The notes beneath the pieces are model-generated. The model did no database searches. It had not been told where the DNA came from and worked only from the letters and a program-made list of their open reading frames with translations. 64,000 bases of DNA, taken from positions 1 through 64,000 of the forward strand of contig CAITIX010000241.1 in the NCBI GenBank assembly GCA_903892565.1. Direction: 5' to 3'. Position 1 is the first letter of the stretch. Every line of letters begins with the position of its first letter. A program made the position numbers and the translations under genes. Source of the stretch: an uncultured Acidobacteriia bacterium (GTDB lineage: Bacteria > Acidobacteriota > Terriglobia > Bryobacterales > Bryobacteraceae). Positions 29,551 to 38,149 of this stretch are shown here, piece after piece.

Positions 29551-29595
29551 AAAAATGGGGAACCCGATCCCATCGCGAGACGGGAAGGGTTCCCC
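29551..29595 (-). terminator. Terminator downstream of orphan leader copy 1
   Basis: Minus strand GGGGAACCC...GGGTTCCCC followed by ATTTTTA. Confidence 0.75.
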
Positions 29596-29651
29596 GAGTT
29601 TGAGAGTTGTCATTGGCGGAAGGATGCCGAATTCCAAGGATTTCCCCGGAG

Positions 29652-29770
29652 GTCTGCCACTCAGGATGGCTGAGTGGCAGACACCACTGGAGGATCTAAA
29701 TCCCCTAACTCTGCAATCAAGAATGCGGCAAGTCGGTGCGCGAAGTCGTAATGGAATTGTGAACTTTTTG
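29652..29770 (-). ncRNA. Orphan leader-like element (copy 1) with perfect 12-bp hairpin
   Basis: GTCTGCCACTCA-N7-TGAGTGGCAGAC; flanks match the leader of the 31383 gene. Confidence 0.5.
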
Positions 29771-29853
29771 TGAATTGTGCAGTCGCTGGCGTTATTCCTG
29801 CGGAAAAGGGACGCAAGCGCGAATGGGCCGCTCACGGTCTGGCAGCAAAACCC

Positions 29854-29901
29854 GAAAAAAAATGGGGAGCCAGCCACACCGCGAGGTATGACCAGCTCCC
29901 C
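29854..29901 (-). terminator. Terminator of the 29926-31383 gene
   Basis: Minus strand GGGGAGC...GCTCCCC followed by ATTTTTTTT. Confidence 0.8.
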
Positions 29902-29925
29902 TAGGTTGGGAAGGTATCGCAAAGA

Positions 29926-31383
29926 CTACTTGAAGTTCGCCTGCACGGAGGTGTCTTTTCCGATCACAACCGTGCACGTATTTGCCGTGCCGGTGCAGCC
30001 ATTCGTCCAGCCGGTAAACTTCAGCCCTGGCGCGGGCGTCGCGATGAGTGTAACCGCCGTCCCAGCGGTGAACTTGGCCGAGCATGCGCCGCCGCAATTG
30101 AGTTGGCGATCATTGCCGTTCGGCGTGGCGACCACCGTTCCGCTGCCGCTGCGTCCGATCGAAACCGTATACTGCGCCGCGAAGTTGGCCGTAACGTTCT
30201 GTTCGGCGTTCACAACGAAGGTGCAGGTGAGGCTTGTGCCGCCGCAATCTCCGCTCCAGCCCGTGAATACACCGCCGCCGGCGTTGGCCGTGAGCGTCAC
30301 GCTCGTCCCTTGATTGAACGTCGAGGAGCAGGATCCACCGCAATTGATCTTGCCGTTCGCGCCCGTGACCGTACCACTCCCGATCTTCGTCACCGTGACG
30401 GTGGGAACGCCGACGTTGGCGGCTGCGTTCTGAGCGCCAATGAAGTCGCCGAGTTCACCATCGAGCGGAGCGCTGCAGGTGCCATCGCCACCGCAGGTCG
30501 CGCTGTGGTCTAGCGGATCATACGTGCCGCTGTACTTGTAGAATTCGTAGCGGCGCACCACAGCCTTGGAGCCGCTGCCGATTCCACCCTGATTCCGCAA
30601 CACGCCGCTGTTGCCATGCGTGTTCGGATTGAACTGCAGCAGCTTCCACGCGGTTTCCAGGTGTCCTGCATCCGCCGGAACCACAGGATTGTCCGCGAGG
30701 AGTTCATCCAAGCCCACCTGACGCTGCAGCTCGTTCTTGTAGACCTTGACCCATTTCGCGTCGCCAAACTGCGCGACCGGCTTGGGTACCTCCGGGGGAG
30801 GAGGCGGCGGCACTACGATTTCGAAAGCAACCTGCGGCGGATTTCCAACCTGCGCGGGCGGAATCACCGTCACCGTGGGGTGAGGAATCTGCACTTGGGA
30901 GCCAGCGAAACGGATGAGCGTTCCCGGATTATTGATGTCTTCCACCAGCCAGTAATACTTCGCAGTGTTGGCAGCCGGGGAATAATACAAAGTATAGATT
31001 CCGTAGTGATCGCAACCAACGATGGCCGTTAAAACACACGAATGGCCAAACGTCGGCTGGAAGGACGCGGGAGTGACCGTGGTTGCGCTCCAGCGTTGCG
31101 TTGCAGCGTCATAGGCAGCAGCCCAACGGACAATGACTCCTCCTGTGGGCGTCGCCTGGAACGTCGCGCCACCGTAACGCGTGGCGTTAAACGTGCCATA
31201 AGCCTGGGCCTGGGACGCTTGCACCTCAATCTCGAAGCCATGGGCATCCTGGCCGGTGTCATTCAAAACGTCGAAATTCGCGAGCGATCCGAACAATGTC
31301 ACCGACTGGGCGGACAGCACTGCGGGCAGCGCCAAAGCCGCCGCCAGCACAATACTCGCCCGAAGTTCTCTTTTCCTGAACAT
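29926..31383 (-). CDS. Secreted protein with C-terminal divergent InlB B-repeat-like domains
   Basis: 'TVTKIGSGTVTGANGKINCGGSCSSTFNQGTSVTLTANAGGGVFTGWSGDCGGTSLTCTFVVNAEQNVTANF' and a second copy. Confidence 0.75.
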   Translation of the reverse strand: MFRKRELRASIVLAAALALPAVLSAQSVTLFGSLANFDVLNDTGQDAHGFEIEVQASQAQAYGTFNATRYGGATFQATPTGGVIVRWAAAYDAATQRWSATTVTPASFQPTFGHSCVLTAIVGCDHYGIYTLYYSPAANTAKYYWLVEDINNPGTLIRFAGSQVQIPHPTVTVIPPAQVGNPPQVAFEIVVPPPPPPEVPKPVAQFGDAKWVKVYKNELQRQVGLDELLADNPVVPADAGHLETAWKLLQFNPNTHGNSGVLRNQGGIGSGSKAVVRRYEFYKYSGTYDPLDHSATCGGDGTCSAPLDGELGDFIGAQNAAANVGVPTVTVTKIGSGTVTGANGKINCGGSCSSTFNQGTSVTLTANAGGGVFTGWSGDCGGTSLTCTFVVNAEQNVTANFAAQYTVSIGRSGSGTVVATPNGNDRQLNCGGACSAKFTAGTAVTLIATPAPGLKFTGWTNGCTGTANTCTVVIGKDTSVQANFK

Positions 31384-31459
31384 CTTGATTTCTCCTCTTC
31401 CTCGTTAGAAGGGGTGTCCACCGAAATCGCTGATCTATCCCCGATTACGACTCCCGAGC

Positions 31460-31580
31460 TCCGCCACCCAGTTGGATGGCAGAACGCTCGCAGGACTTAA
31501 ATCCCCCAGATCCGTGGACCCAGAATGCCGGAGGACACTACAAGAAGTCGCCAAGAAGTTGTGAACAAATTGTAAACAAG
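31460..31580 (-). promoter_or_regulatory. 5' leader element (copy 2) of the 31383 gene
   Basis: Shares GTTCACAA..., CCGGCATTCT, GGGGATTTA..TCCT and the TCTGCCA hairpin with copy 1. Confidence 0.5.
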
Positions 31581-31676
31581 GGACATATGACGTTCGCCCC
31601 TGGTTCGGGCCCAGACACTTAGGAAGAAAGAACAAAGTAGAGGGCGAAATCCAAACGCATCAATAGCAGAAAAGCT

Positions 31677-32369
31677 CTACAGTTCGAGATTGCCGCGATA
31701 CACCATGTCCCTGAGCGCGAACTTACACTTCAACTCCAGGGGACCGACCTTGGTGACGAACGTGACTTGCTTATCGTCGAGCACAATGGGGAAAACGCGC
31801 GAGAAGTAGAAGGCGGTTCCCGGCGGCGAAAACGGCGTGCGATGCGAGAACTCCACGCGCTTCAGTTCTAGCGGATCGTCCTTCCGCTCCAGGCGCGTGC
31901 GCTCTTGCAGGATTTCAAACTTGGTCTTGCGTTCCTCTTCCGAATCCTGATCGGAAGGCGCGGGGCTCGGGATGCTGCCAAACACGTTGATGATGTAATA
32001 CTCCGACAACGCGACCGTCGTCGCCGTATCGCCCAGCGCGGCACGAACCGGGAGCGCCGATTCCCAGCGCACCGTAGCCTGCCACTTTCCTGCAAATTCC
32101 GGAATTTGCGCGTCGCCGTTGGGATTGCCGCGATTGCTTCCCCGGCGGTTCGACGTCACACGGGCCACCAGCGGTCCCGTTTGCGCTTTATTGTCGATGG
32201 AGGCGTCTTTCGCCCATGGCGATTTCGTCATCAGGCGAGTGAGTTCATCCTTGGACCAATCGCCCGGCTGCTTCTGCTCCCAGAATTCGGCACCGAAGCC
32301 GCGTTCGGCTGTCACCAGCGCCGCGCCGGACATGCCCAACATCATCATCGCCCTGCGTCTGGTCATCAT
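31677..32369 (-). CDS. Secreted hypothetical protein
   Basis: 'MMTRRRAMMMLGMSGAALVTAERGFG' signal; 'WEQKQPGDWSKDELTRLMTKSPWAKDA'. Confidence 0.5.
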   Translation of the reverse strand: MMTRRRAMMMLGMSGAALVTAERGFGAEFWEQKQPGDWSKDELTRLMTKSPWAKDASIDNKAQTGPLVARVTSNRRGSNRGNPNGDAQIPEFAGKWQATVRWESALPVRAALGDTATTVALSEYYIINVFGSIPSPAPSDQDSEEERKTKFEILQERTRLERKDDPLELKRVEFSHRTPFSPPGTAFYFSRVFPIVLDDKQVTFVTKVGPLELKCKFALRDMVYRGNLEL

Positions 32370-32520
32370 TGGTCGTTTGTCGTGTGATCTATCACGTGCT
32401 TTGCCACTACATTATCCATTAAGTCTGTCCGCTACGATGGTTTGACGTCCTACCGGCTTGGCCCGTTACGTGCGCAAGGCTCCCGCGCGATAATAGGCGG
32501 ATACCGCTCGGCTCGCCTCC

Positions 32521-34329
32521 ATGGCCATAAATCGCTCACATCTCTATCTCCTGCTGCTTCTCTTTGCCGGCGCAATCTACATCGGCTGCATGGTTTCTCC
32601 TCCCTCTTTGATGGACGATGTGGACGCCGTGCAGGCGCAGATCGCCAGCAACATGCTGACCTCGCACGACTGGGTGACGGCGCGCCTGGCGGGCGTTGCC
32701 TACATGGAGAAGGCTCCGCTCATCTATTGGCTCATCGCGATCTGCTACAAACTGTTCGGTGTTTACGATTGGGTCGCGCGCATTCCCGTCGTGCTCTCCG
32801 TTCTGCTGCTGGCCTGCGTCACCATGGCTTTCGGGAACTGGGCTTTTAAAGGACGCGCGGGGTTCTATGCCGGATTATCGGTCTCCACCTGCGTGGGATT
32901 ATTTCTCTTCACGCGCATTCAAATTCCAGACGTGATGCTCACCGCGAACATCACGCTCACGATGTGGGCCTTCCTCAGGACTATCGACGAGCCCACCATT
33001 GACGATGCCGATCGCAATCCGCGCTGGTGGGCCTTCGTGCTAGCCGCAAGCCTCGGCGTCAGCCTGCTGTGGAAGAGCCTGATCGGCGTCGTGTTCCCGG
33101 TTGCGTCGTGCCTGTTGTATCTTGCCATCACCGGCCAGCTTTTGCAGGCGAAAGTCTGGAAACGCATTCGTCCCTTTAGCGGATTCGCCATAGTCCTGCT
33201 GATCGCCGCGCCGTGGCACATTTTAGGCACTCTGCGAAATCCTCCGTATTTCGATTTCACGATGCGCAGCGCGCCCGGAGAATATCACGGCTTCCTGTGG
33301 TTCTATTTCATGAACGAGCAGGTGCTGCGCTTCCTGAACCTGCGCTATCCCCGCGATTACGATACCGTCCCGCGCTTGTGGTTCTGGTTGCTGCATCTGG
33401 TGTGGCTGTTCCCCTGGAGCGTGTACCTTCCGGCAATCTGCAAAGGTCCCTTCCGTCCTGTGGACCGCGCCGGAAAGACGCGCCTGCTGGCACTCTGCTG
33501 GGCCGGATTCATTCTGGTGTTCTTTACGTTTTCCACCACGCAAGAATATTATTCGATGCCCTGCTATCCGGCGCTGGCGTTGCTGCTGGGCTCGGCCATG
33601 GAAGAAGGCGGCGTGTGGATTCAGCGCGGAACACGCGTATTGTCGGGAATTCTCGCGCTCGCGGCGCTCGCGTGCTTCGGGCTCTGGTTCGCGGTGAAGA
33701 ATCTCCCAACGCCCGGCGATATTTCCGTCGCGCTCAGCCAGCATCCCAGCGCGTACACGTTGTCGCTCGGGCATATGGGAGATCTCACGATTCCCGCCTT
33801 TGCCTACTTACGCGCGCCCTTGCTGCTCGCAGGCGTCGCCTGCCTGATCGGCGCCTTGGGGACCATGCGAGCCATCGGCCATCGGGCTTTCCTATCCGCA
33901 GCCTTGATGGCGGTGCTCTTTTTCCAGGCCGCCAGAATGGCTCTCGTGGTGTTCGATCCTTACATGTCCTCGCGGCCCCTGGCGGACGCGCTCCTGCATG
34001 CGCCCAAGGGCCGCTTGATTATCGACCATCACTACTACACGTTTTCTTCCGTCATCTTCTACGTAGATCCCGTGTATCCCGAACGGGACACGCTCTTGCT
34101 CAACGGCCGCATCGATAATCTGATCTACGGCTCCTATGCGCCCGACGCGCCGAAAGTATTCATCGACGACGCGCAGTGGAAAGATCGCTGGTACGGCGCG
34201 GATCGCTACTATCTGGTCGCGACCACCGAAGGGATGCTGCGCCTGCAACAACTGGGCGCAAGCGACCACTTAGTGACCGTCGCGGCAAGCGGGGGCAAAG
34301 TCCTGCTGACGAATCATCCGCTTCCGTAA
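32521..34329 (+). CDS. GT39/ArnT-like membrane glycosyltransferase
   Basis: 'MDDVDAVQAQIASNMLTSHDWVTARLAGVAYMEKAPLIYWLIAICYKLFGVYDWVARIP' and many TM helices. Confidence 0.9.
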   Translation: MAINRSHLYLLLLLFAGAIYIGCMVSPPSLMDDVDAVQAQIASNMLTSHDWVTARLAGVAYMEKAPLIYWLIAICYKLFGVYDWVARIPVVLSVLLLACVTMAFGNWAFKGRAGFYAGLSVSTCVGLFLFTRIQIPDVMLTANITLTMWAFLRTIDEPTIDDADRNPRWWAFVLAASLGVSLLWKSLIGVVFPVASCLLYLAITGQLLQAKVWKRIRPFSGFAIVLLIAAPWHILGTLRNPPYFDFTMRSAPGEYHGFLWFYFMNEQVLRFLNLRYPRDYDTVPRLWFWLLHLVWLFPWSVYLPAICKGPFRPVDRAGKTRLLALCWAGFILVFFTFSTTQEYYSMPCYPALALLLGSAMEEGGVWIQRGTRVLSGILALAALACFGLWFAVKNLPTPGDISVALSQHPSAYTLSLGHMGDLTIPAFAYLRAPLLLAGVACLIGALGTMRAIGHRAFLSAALMAVLFFQAARMALVVFDPYMSSRPLADALLHAPKGRLIIDHHYYTFSSVIFYVDPVYPERDTLLLNGRIDNLIYGSYAPDAPKVFIDDAQWKDRWYGADRYYLVATTEGMLRLQQLGASDHLVTVAASGGKVLLTNHPLP

Positions 34330-34330
34330 G

Positions 34331-35182
34331 CTATTGGGCTTGTAGTCTGCGCAACAGCGCTTCGGCTTCACGCTTCGGAGGATCGTCGGGACTGACGTCG
34401 GCTTTCAAATATCCATCCAGCAAACGCCGAGCACGTTCCGGTTCCCGGTGATGCTCCACGTAAAACTTGCCGTGGTCGAAGGCCAGGCGGCGGTCGCCGG
34501 ACCAGTGCGCTTCCGCCTGCACGAATGTCGCTTCACTTTCATCCAAGCGTCCGAGCTTCGCCTGATAACGCGCCACGTCGAGCGCGCGACCCAAGTCGCC
34601 GGGCGCGAGCTCCCAAGCCTTTTTCAGATGCGCCAGCGCCTCGGGAAATTGCTTCTTGTGATCGGCCAGCAGAGCCAGTTCGTGCTGATATTCGTCGGGA
34701 CGATCGCGCTCGAAGCGCCGCGCGATGGCTTCGGCTTTGTCGATTCCGCCGCCGAGAAATCCCGGTGCGCCCAGGTAATAATCGAACAGATCGTTCACTG
34801 CGTCAATATCGTTGGGGGCAAGCGATACGGCTGCTTCCAATTCCTGGCGCGCTTTGCCTGCACGCCCAGGAGCGGCGAAAACATTCGCGTTTTCCGCACG
34901 ACGTCCATAAGCGCGCCCGAGCCACAAGTGATACTCGGCCACATTGGGCGCAAGGTCGCGCGCCTTTTCGAGAAACTGCGTGGCCTTATCGAAGTTCTCC
35001 AGCATGAAGTAGTTCTTGCCGGTGAGCGCGAACGTGGCGGCGTCGGGCGCGGGATCTTTTTCCAATACGGAAAGCGCCGCGCGATAGTCCGTCTTCTGAT
35101 AAAGGCGCTGCGCGCGTTCGACAAATTCCCGGGAAGCGTGGAGAGCGCGAATCGCAAACAGAAACACCAGCAGCGTGCGCAT
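34331..35182 (-). CDS. TPR-repeat protein
   Basis: 'FALTGKNYFMLENFDKATQFLEKARDLAPNVAEYHLWLGRAYGRRA'. Confidence 0.8.
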   Translation of the reverse strand: MRTLLVFLFAIRALHASREFVERAQRLYQKTDYRAALSVLEKDPAPDAATFALTGKNYFMLENFDKATQFLEKARDLAPNVAEYHLWLGRAYGRRAENANVFAAPGRAGKARQELEAAVSLAPNDIDAVNDLFDYYLGAPGFLGGGIDKAEAIARRFERDRPDEYQHELALLADHKKQFPEALAHLKKAWELAPGDLGRALDVARYQAKLGRLDESEATFVQAEAHWSGDRRLAFDHGKFYVEHHREPERARRLLDGYLKADVSPDDPPKREAEALLRRLQAQ

Positions 35183-35243
35183 GCGGAAGAGGCCGAAAAT
35201 GTTCCGGCGCCTTCAGTATAACGGCAGTGTGATCGAACCTCGG

Positions 35244-36122
35244 TTAAGCCTGCGGCTGCTGCGCCGGGCTCTGCGTAACTTGATCCATGGGAGGCAGGCC
35301 CACTGTGATGCAATCGCCGCTCGGAGGATTTCCAGCGACGCCGCAAGCTTGCTCCATCAGCCAGATGTAGCTGGTCAGATGGTGCATGCACGCAATGGTT
35401 GGCCGGATCGCGCCGCGCGGACTATTCAGTTCGTACTTGGTGTTCACGTGTTCATAAGGCAGCGGCAGCATCGGAGGCAAGTGCGTCACAAGATCCTGCC
35501 GATTCGCGATGCGATAGCTACGGGGAACCGCGGCATCCAAGGCCTCCGCGAACAAAGGATTGCCCACCCGCGGGCTGGCAAAGGTGTACAGCGAAGGATC
35601 CTTACAGGGCGTATGCAATGCCGTATCCAGCGCCACGAGCGTCGCCAATGCAGCTCCCAGGCTGTGGCCGCAAATGGTCACGGCCGTGACGCCGCCATCG
35701 GCCAAACGTTTTCCAATCGCCTCGCGCACCAGTGCCGACGTTACCGCTTTACCAACGCGCAAGCTTTTGTAGATCGACGTAAAACCATCTTCCGTGAGTC
35801 CCTTCGACCCGGGGATGGGCGACGGCACGAGCAGGCAGGCCCCGTCGTGGATCCATTCCAGGATGGTGGCCGTTCCACGGAGGCACGCCACCAGTTCGCC
35901 GGAGGCAGACAACGCCAGGAATCCGAAGGACCGCACGTCTCCCCGATGCGGATCCATCGCCGTCGCGAGCTCATTCGCATACATGGTTTCCAGGTATCGA
36001 TATCCGACGCTCGCCAGCGCCGATGTAAGCTGCGCGTTATCGCAATTCGGGGGAGTACTTTCGGACAACTGCACCAGCTTCGCGTAGTGGATGGCGGAAT
36101 TCCAATTGAGAGACGGCATCAT
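35244..36122 (-). CDS. Class 3 lipase family protein
   Basis: 'ICGHSLGAALATLVALD' and 'LYTFASPRVGNPLFAEAL'. Confidence 0.88.
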   Translation of the reverse strand: MMPSLNWNSAIHYAKLVQLSESTPPNCDNAQLTSALASVGYRYLETMYANELATAMDPHRGDVRSFGFLALSASGELVACLRGTATILEWIHDGACLLVPSPIPGSKGLTEDGFTSIYKSLRVGKAVTSALVREAIGKRLADGGVTAVTICGHSLGAALATLVALDTALHTPCKDPSLYTFASPRVGNPLFAEALDAAVPRSYRIANRQDLVTHLPPMLPLPYEHVNTKYELNSPRGAIRPTIACMHHLTSYIWLMEQACGVAGNPPSGDCITVGLPPMDQVTQSPAQQPQA

Positions 36123-36270
36123 GGCTACATTTGGATCTTTGGCGATAGATGCGCTGTATATCGAAGTTCAACTGCGGAACCCGTTTATAGGAGAGAAGTT
36201 GGCGTTGCCCTTCCGCGAGTGATTGGCGCATGCGACCATGCCCGAAATAAGATTGCCAGTCTGCGCTACT

Positions 36271-37038
36271 ATGTTTCTGATGACAAATTGGCGACGAGTA
36301 CAAATCGCGGTTTTGATTTCCCTGACTCTGACGGCGGGCAGTGCGTTCGCCCAACCGGCCCAGAAGAAAGGCCCTCCGGCCGCACCGAAAAACCTGAAAC
36401 TACTGCCGGCGGCAAATCTCCGCGACGTGATGGAAGGCTTCAACAAGTCGCTCGGCGTGCAGTGCGTCTACTGCCACGTGCAGGGCGATATGGCGAGCGA
36501 TGAGAATCCGAAAAAGGCCATCGCGCGTAACATGATCGCGCTGGTGCGCAAGGTGGAACCGTTCTTCCCGACCGGTGGCGCTACATTTCCGGGCGGCTAT
36601 CACGAAGTGGATTGCCTCACTTGCCACCAGGGCAAGACAAAACCTGAGACGACGACCACGTACTACTTCATCAATAAGCGCGAGGCGACAACTCCTCCGA
36701 CGGATAACGACAAAGGCGTAAATCTGAAGGTCCTGCCCGCCGATTGGCCGGTGCACGGCGCCCACTCCATCATGGAAGACTTCCGCGACGCCCTGCATGT
36801 GGACTGCGGATTCTGCCACGGCGGCCCCGGCGGCTTCGCCAACGATGCCAATCCGCGCAAGGACATCAGTCGCAAGATGATCGAGATGACCCGCCTGATC
36901 AACGCCGAATTCCCGGGCACGGGACGTTATCCGGAAGGCAATAAGGCCGTGACGTGTTTCACATGCCATGCGGGAAGTCCTCATCCGCAGGCCTTGGCCA
37001 ATATTCGTTACGAAGGTCCGATTCCGCCGGTCCAGTAA
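36271..37038 (+). CDS. Four-heme c-type cytochrome, duplicated reaction-centre cytochrome c-like domain
   Basis: Four CxxCH: CVYCH, CLTCH, CGFCH, CFTCH; signal peptide. Confidence 0.88.
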   Translation: MFLMTNWRRVQIAVLISLTLTAGSAFAQPAQKKGPPAAPKNLKLLPAANLRDVMEGFNKSLGVQCVYCHVQGDMASDENPKKAIARNMIALVRKVEPFFPTGGATFPGGYHEVDCLTCHQGKTKPETTTTYYFINKREATTPPTDNDKGVNLKVLPADWPVHGAHSIMEDFRDALHVDCGFCHGGPGGFANDANPRKDISRKMIEMTRLINAEFPGTGRYPEGNKAVTCFTCHAGSPHPQALANIRYEGPIPPVQ

Positions 37039-37070
37039 GAGCGTCGACGGAAGACGAATCTTTTGGAACA

Positions 37071-37102
37071 AAGGGCCCCCTGCGAGAGCACGGGGCTTTT
37101 TT
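37071..37102 (+). terminator. Terminator after the cytochrome gene
   Basis: gggccccctgcgagagcacggggcttttttg. Confidence 0.65.
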
Positions 37103-37249
37103 GCGTTCACAGTTCGATGCGCGGCAACGATGTCTAGTAACGATGTGTAGTAATAACGATGACGTGCTGGTTTAGGCCGTAATCCCCGCGCCTCCGCGGC
37201 CGTCTACGAATATGAGGTCCGCGAATATGCGGTCCACAAAGGAGCGCAT

Positions 37250-37660
37250 GTGAAACCAGCCATCTCCGTGCTTGTATTAGGAGCCCTCGCCATCGCGACG
37301 CCGCTTTCGGCGCACCACTCCTTCGCCGCAGCCTACCTCGAAGACCAGAGCGTCAAACTAGACGGCAAGGTGACGGCGTTCCTCTACCGGAATCCTCATT
37401 CGTTCGTGGAGATGGAGACGGTGGACGCGCAGGGAATCGCCACAAAGTGGGTAGCGGAATGGTTCAGTTCCGGACGGCTTGCTCGCGTCAATATCGAGCC
37501 TGAAACGTTCCAGCCTGGAGATCGCGTGATCATCACCGGCGCTCCAGGCCGCGACGCTCACGATCACCGCGTTCACTTGAAGACCATCGACCGGCCTGCC
37601 GATGGATTGCACTTCGACAGGATGGCTCGTAACGGCGGAACGAACAGGGGCCGACGCTAG
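37250..37660 (+). CDS. DUF6152-like secreted protein
   Basis: 'AHHSFAAAYLEDQSVKLDGKVTAFLYRNPHSFVEME'. Confidence 0.8.
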   Translation: MKPAISVLVLGALAIATPLSAHHSFAAAYLEDQSVKLDGKVTAFLYRNPHSFVEMETVDAQGIATKWVAEWFSSGRLARVNIEPETFQPGDRVIITGAPGRDAHDHRVHLKTIDRPADGLHFDRMARNGGTNRGRR

Positions 37661-37813
37661 GGATCTATCGCAAAGAAACCGTTATCATTCGGTCCGCTCC
37701 CTGACGGTCGCCGTTCGGTGCTGAACACTGGCGCCCTTCACAAAACTAGCACCGAACCCCGACTGTAAAGGAGGGGACATAAGTAACAATCTCGTCGCGA
37801 CACGCTACTAGGC
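37657..37813. repeat. Dispersed palindromic repeat, copy 1
   Basis: GCTCCCTGACGGTCGCCGTTCGGTGCTGAACACTGG...ACTAGCACCGAACCCCGACTGTAAAGGAGGG, matches the reverse complement of 47885-48019. Confidence 0.88.
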
Positions 37814-37853
37814 GCTTGCGGGACTTTCGTTCACGCTAGTTCTTCCGCTGCCG

Positions 37854-38042
37854 TTAAACCATATGCCGTAGCATGGCTTGCATCACGGCCACGAACAGCC
37901 CGACCGCGGCTGCCAGAGAATGCCCCTTCAGGCGTTCCGGAATTTCCCTCGAACTCTTGACGGCAAACTGGGCGCCACAGGCTTCACAGTAGGAAACGCT
38001 CGCGTCGCGGCGGGAATGGCATTCTTGGCAATACGTCCACAT
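37854..38042 (-). CDS. Small zinc-ribbon membrane protein
   Basis: 'YCQECHSRRDASVSYCEACGAQF' then a TM segment. Confidence 0.65.
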   Translation of the reverse strand: MWTYCQECHSRRDASVSYCEACGAQFAVKSSREIPERLKGHSLAAAVGLFVAVMQAMLRHMV

Positions 38043-38057
38043 GAGTAGACTATTCCA

Positions 38058-38123
38058 AAAACACGAAAGGGCGGGAAGGATCTCCAGTACCGATTTTAGT
38101 ACTGGACCCTTCACCGCCCTATG
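38058..38123 (-). terminator. Long nested terminator hairpin after the 38150 gene
   Basis: Minus strand AGGGCGG...CCAGTAC-N8-GTACTGG...CCGCCCT then TTTCGTGTTTTTGG. Confidence 0.75.
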
Positions 38124-38149
38124 GTTCTAAAACTTGCGAAACGGTGGTA

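Noticed and set aside
29539-29922. 127-aa minus-strand ORF (ending MTTLKLGEPFPSRDGIGFPIFTPA)
   Set aside because: Runs through two terminators and the orphan leader; better explained as non-coding.
29915-29930. TATCGCAAAGA match to the end of the dispersed repeat
   Set aside because: Only 11 nt, no neighbouring repeat sequence; could be chance.
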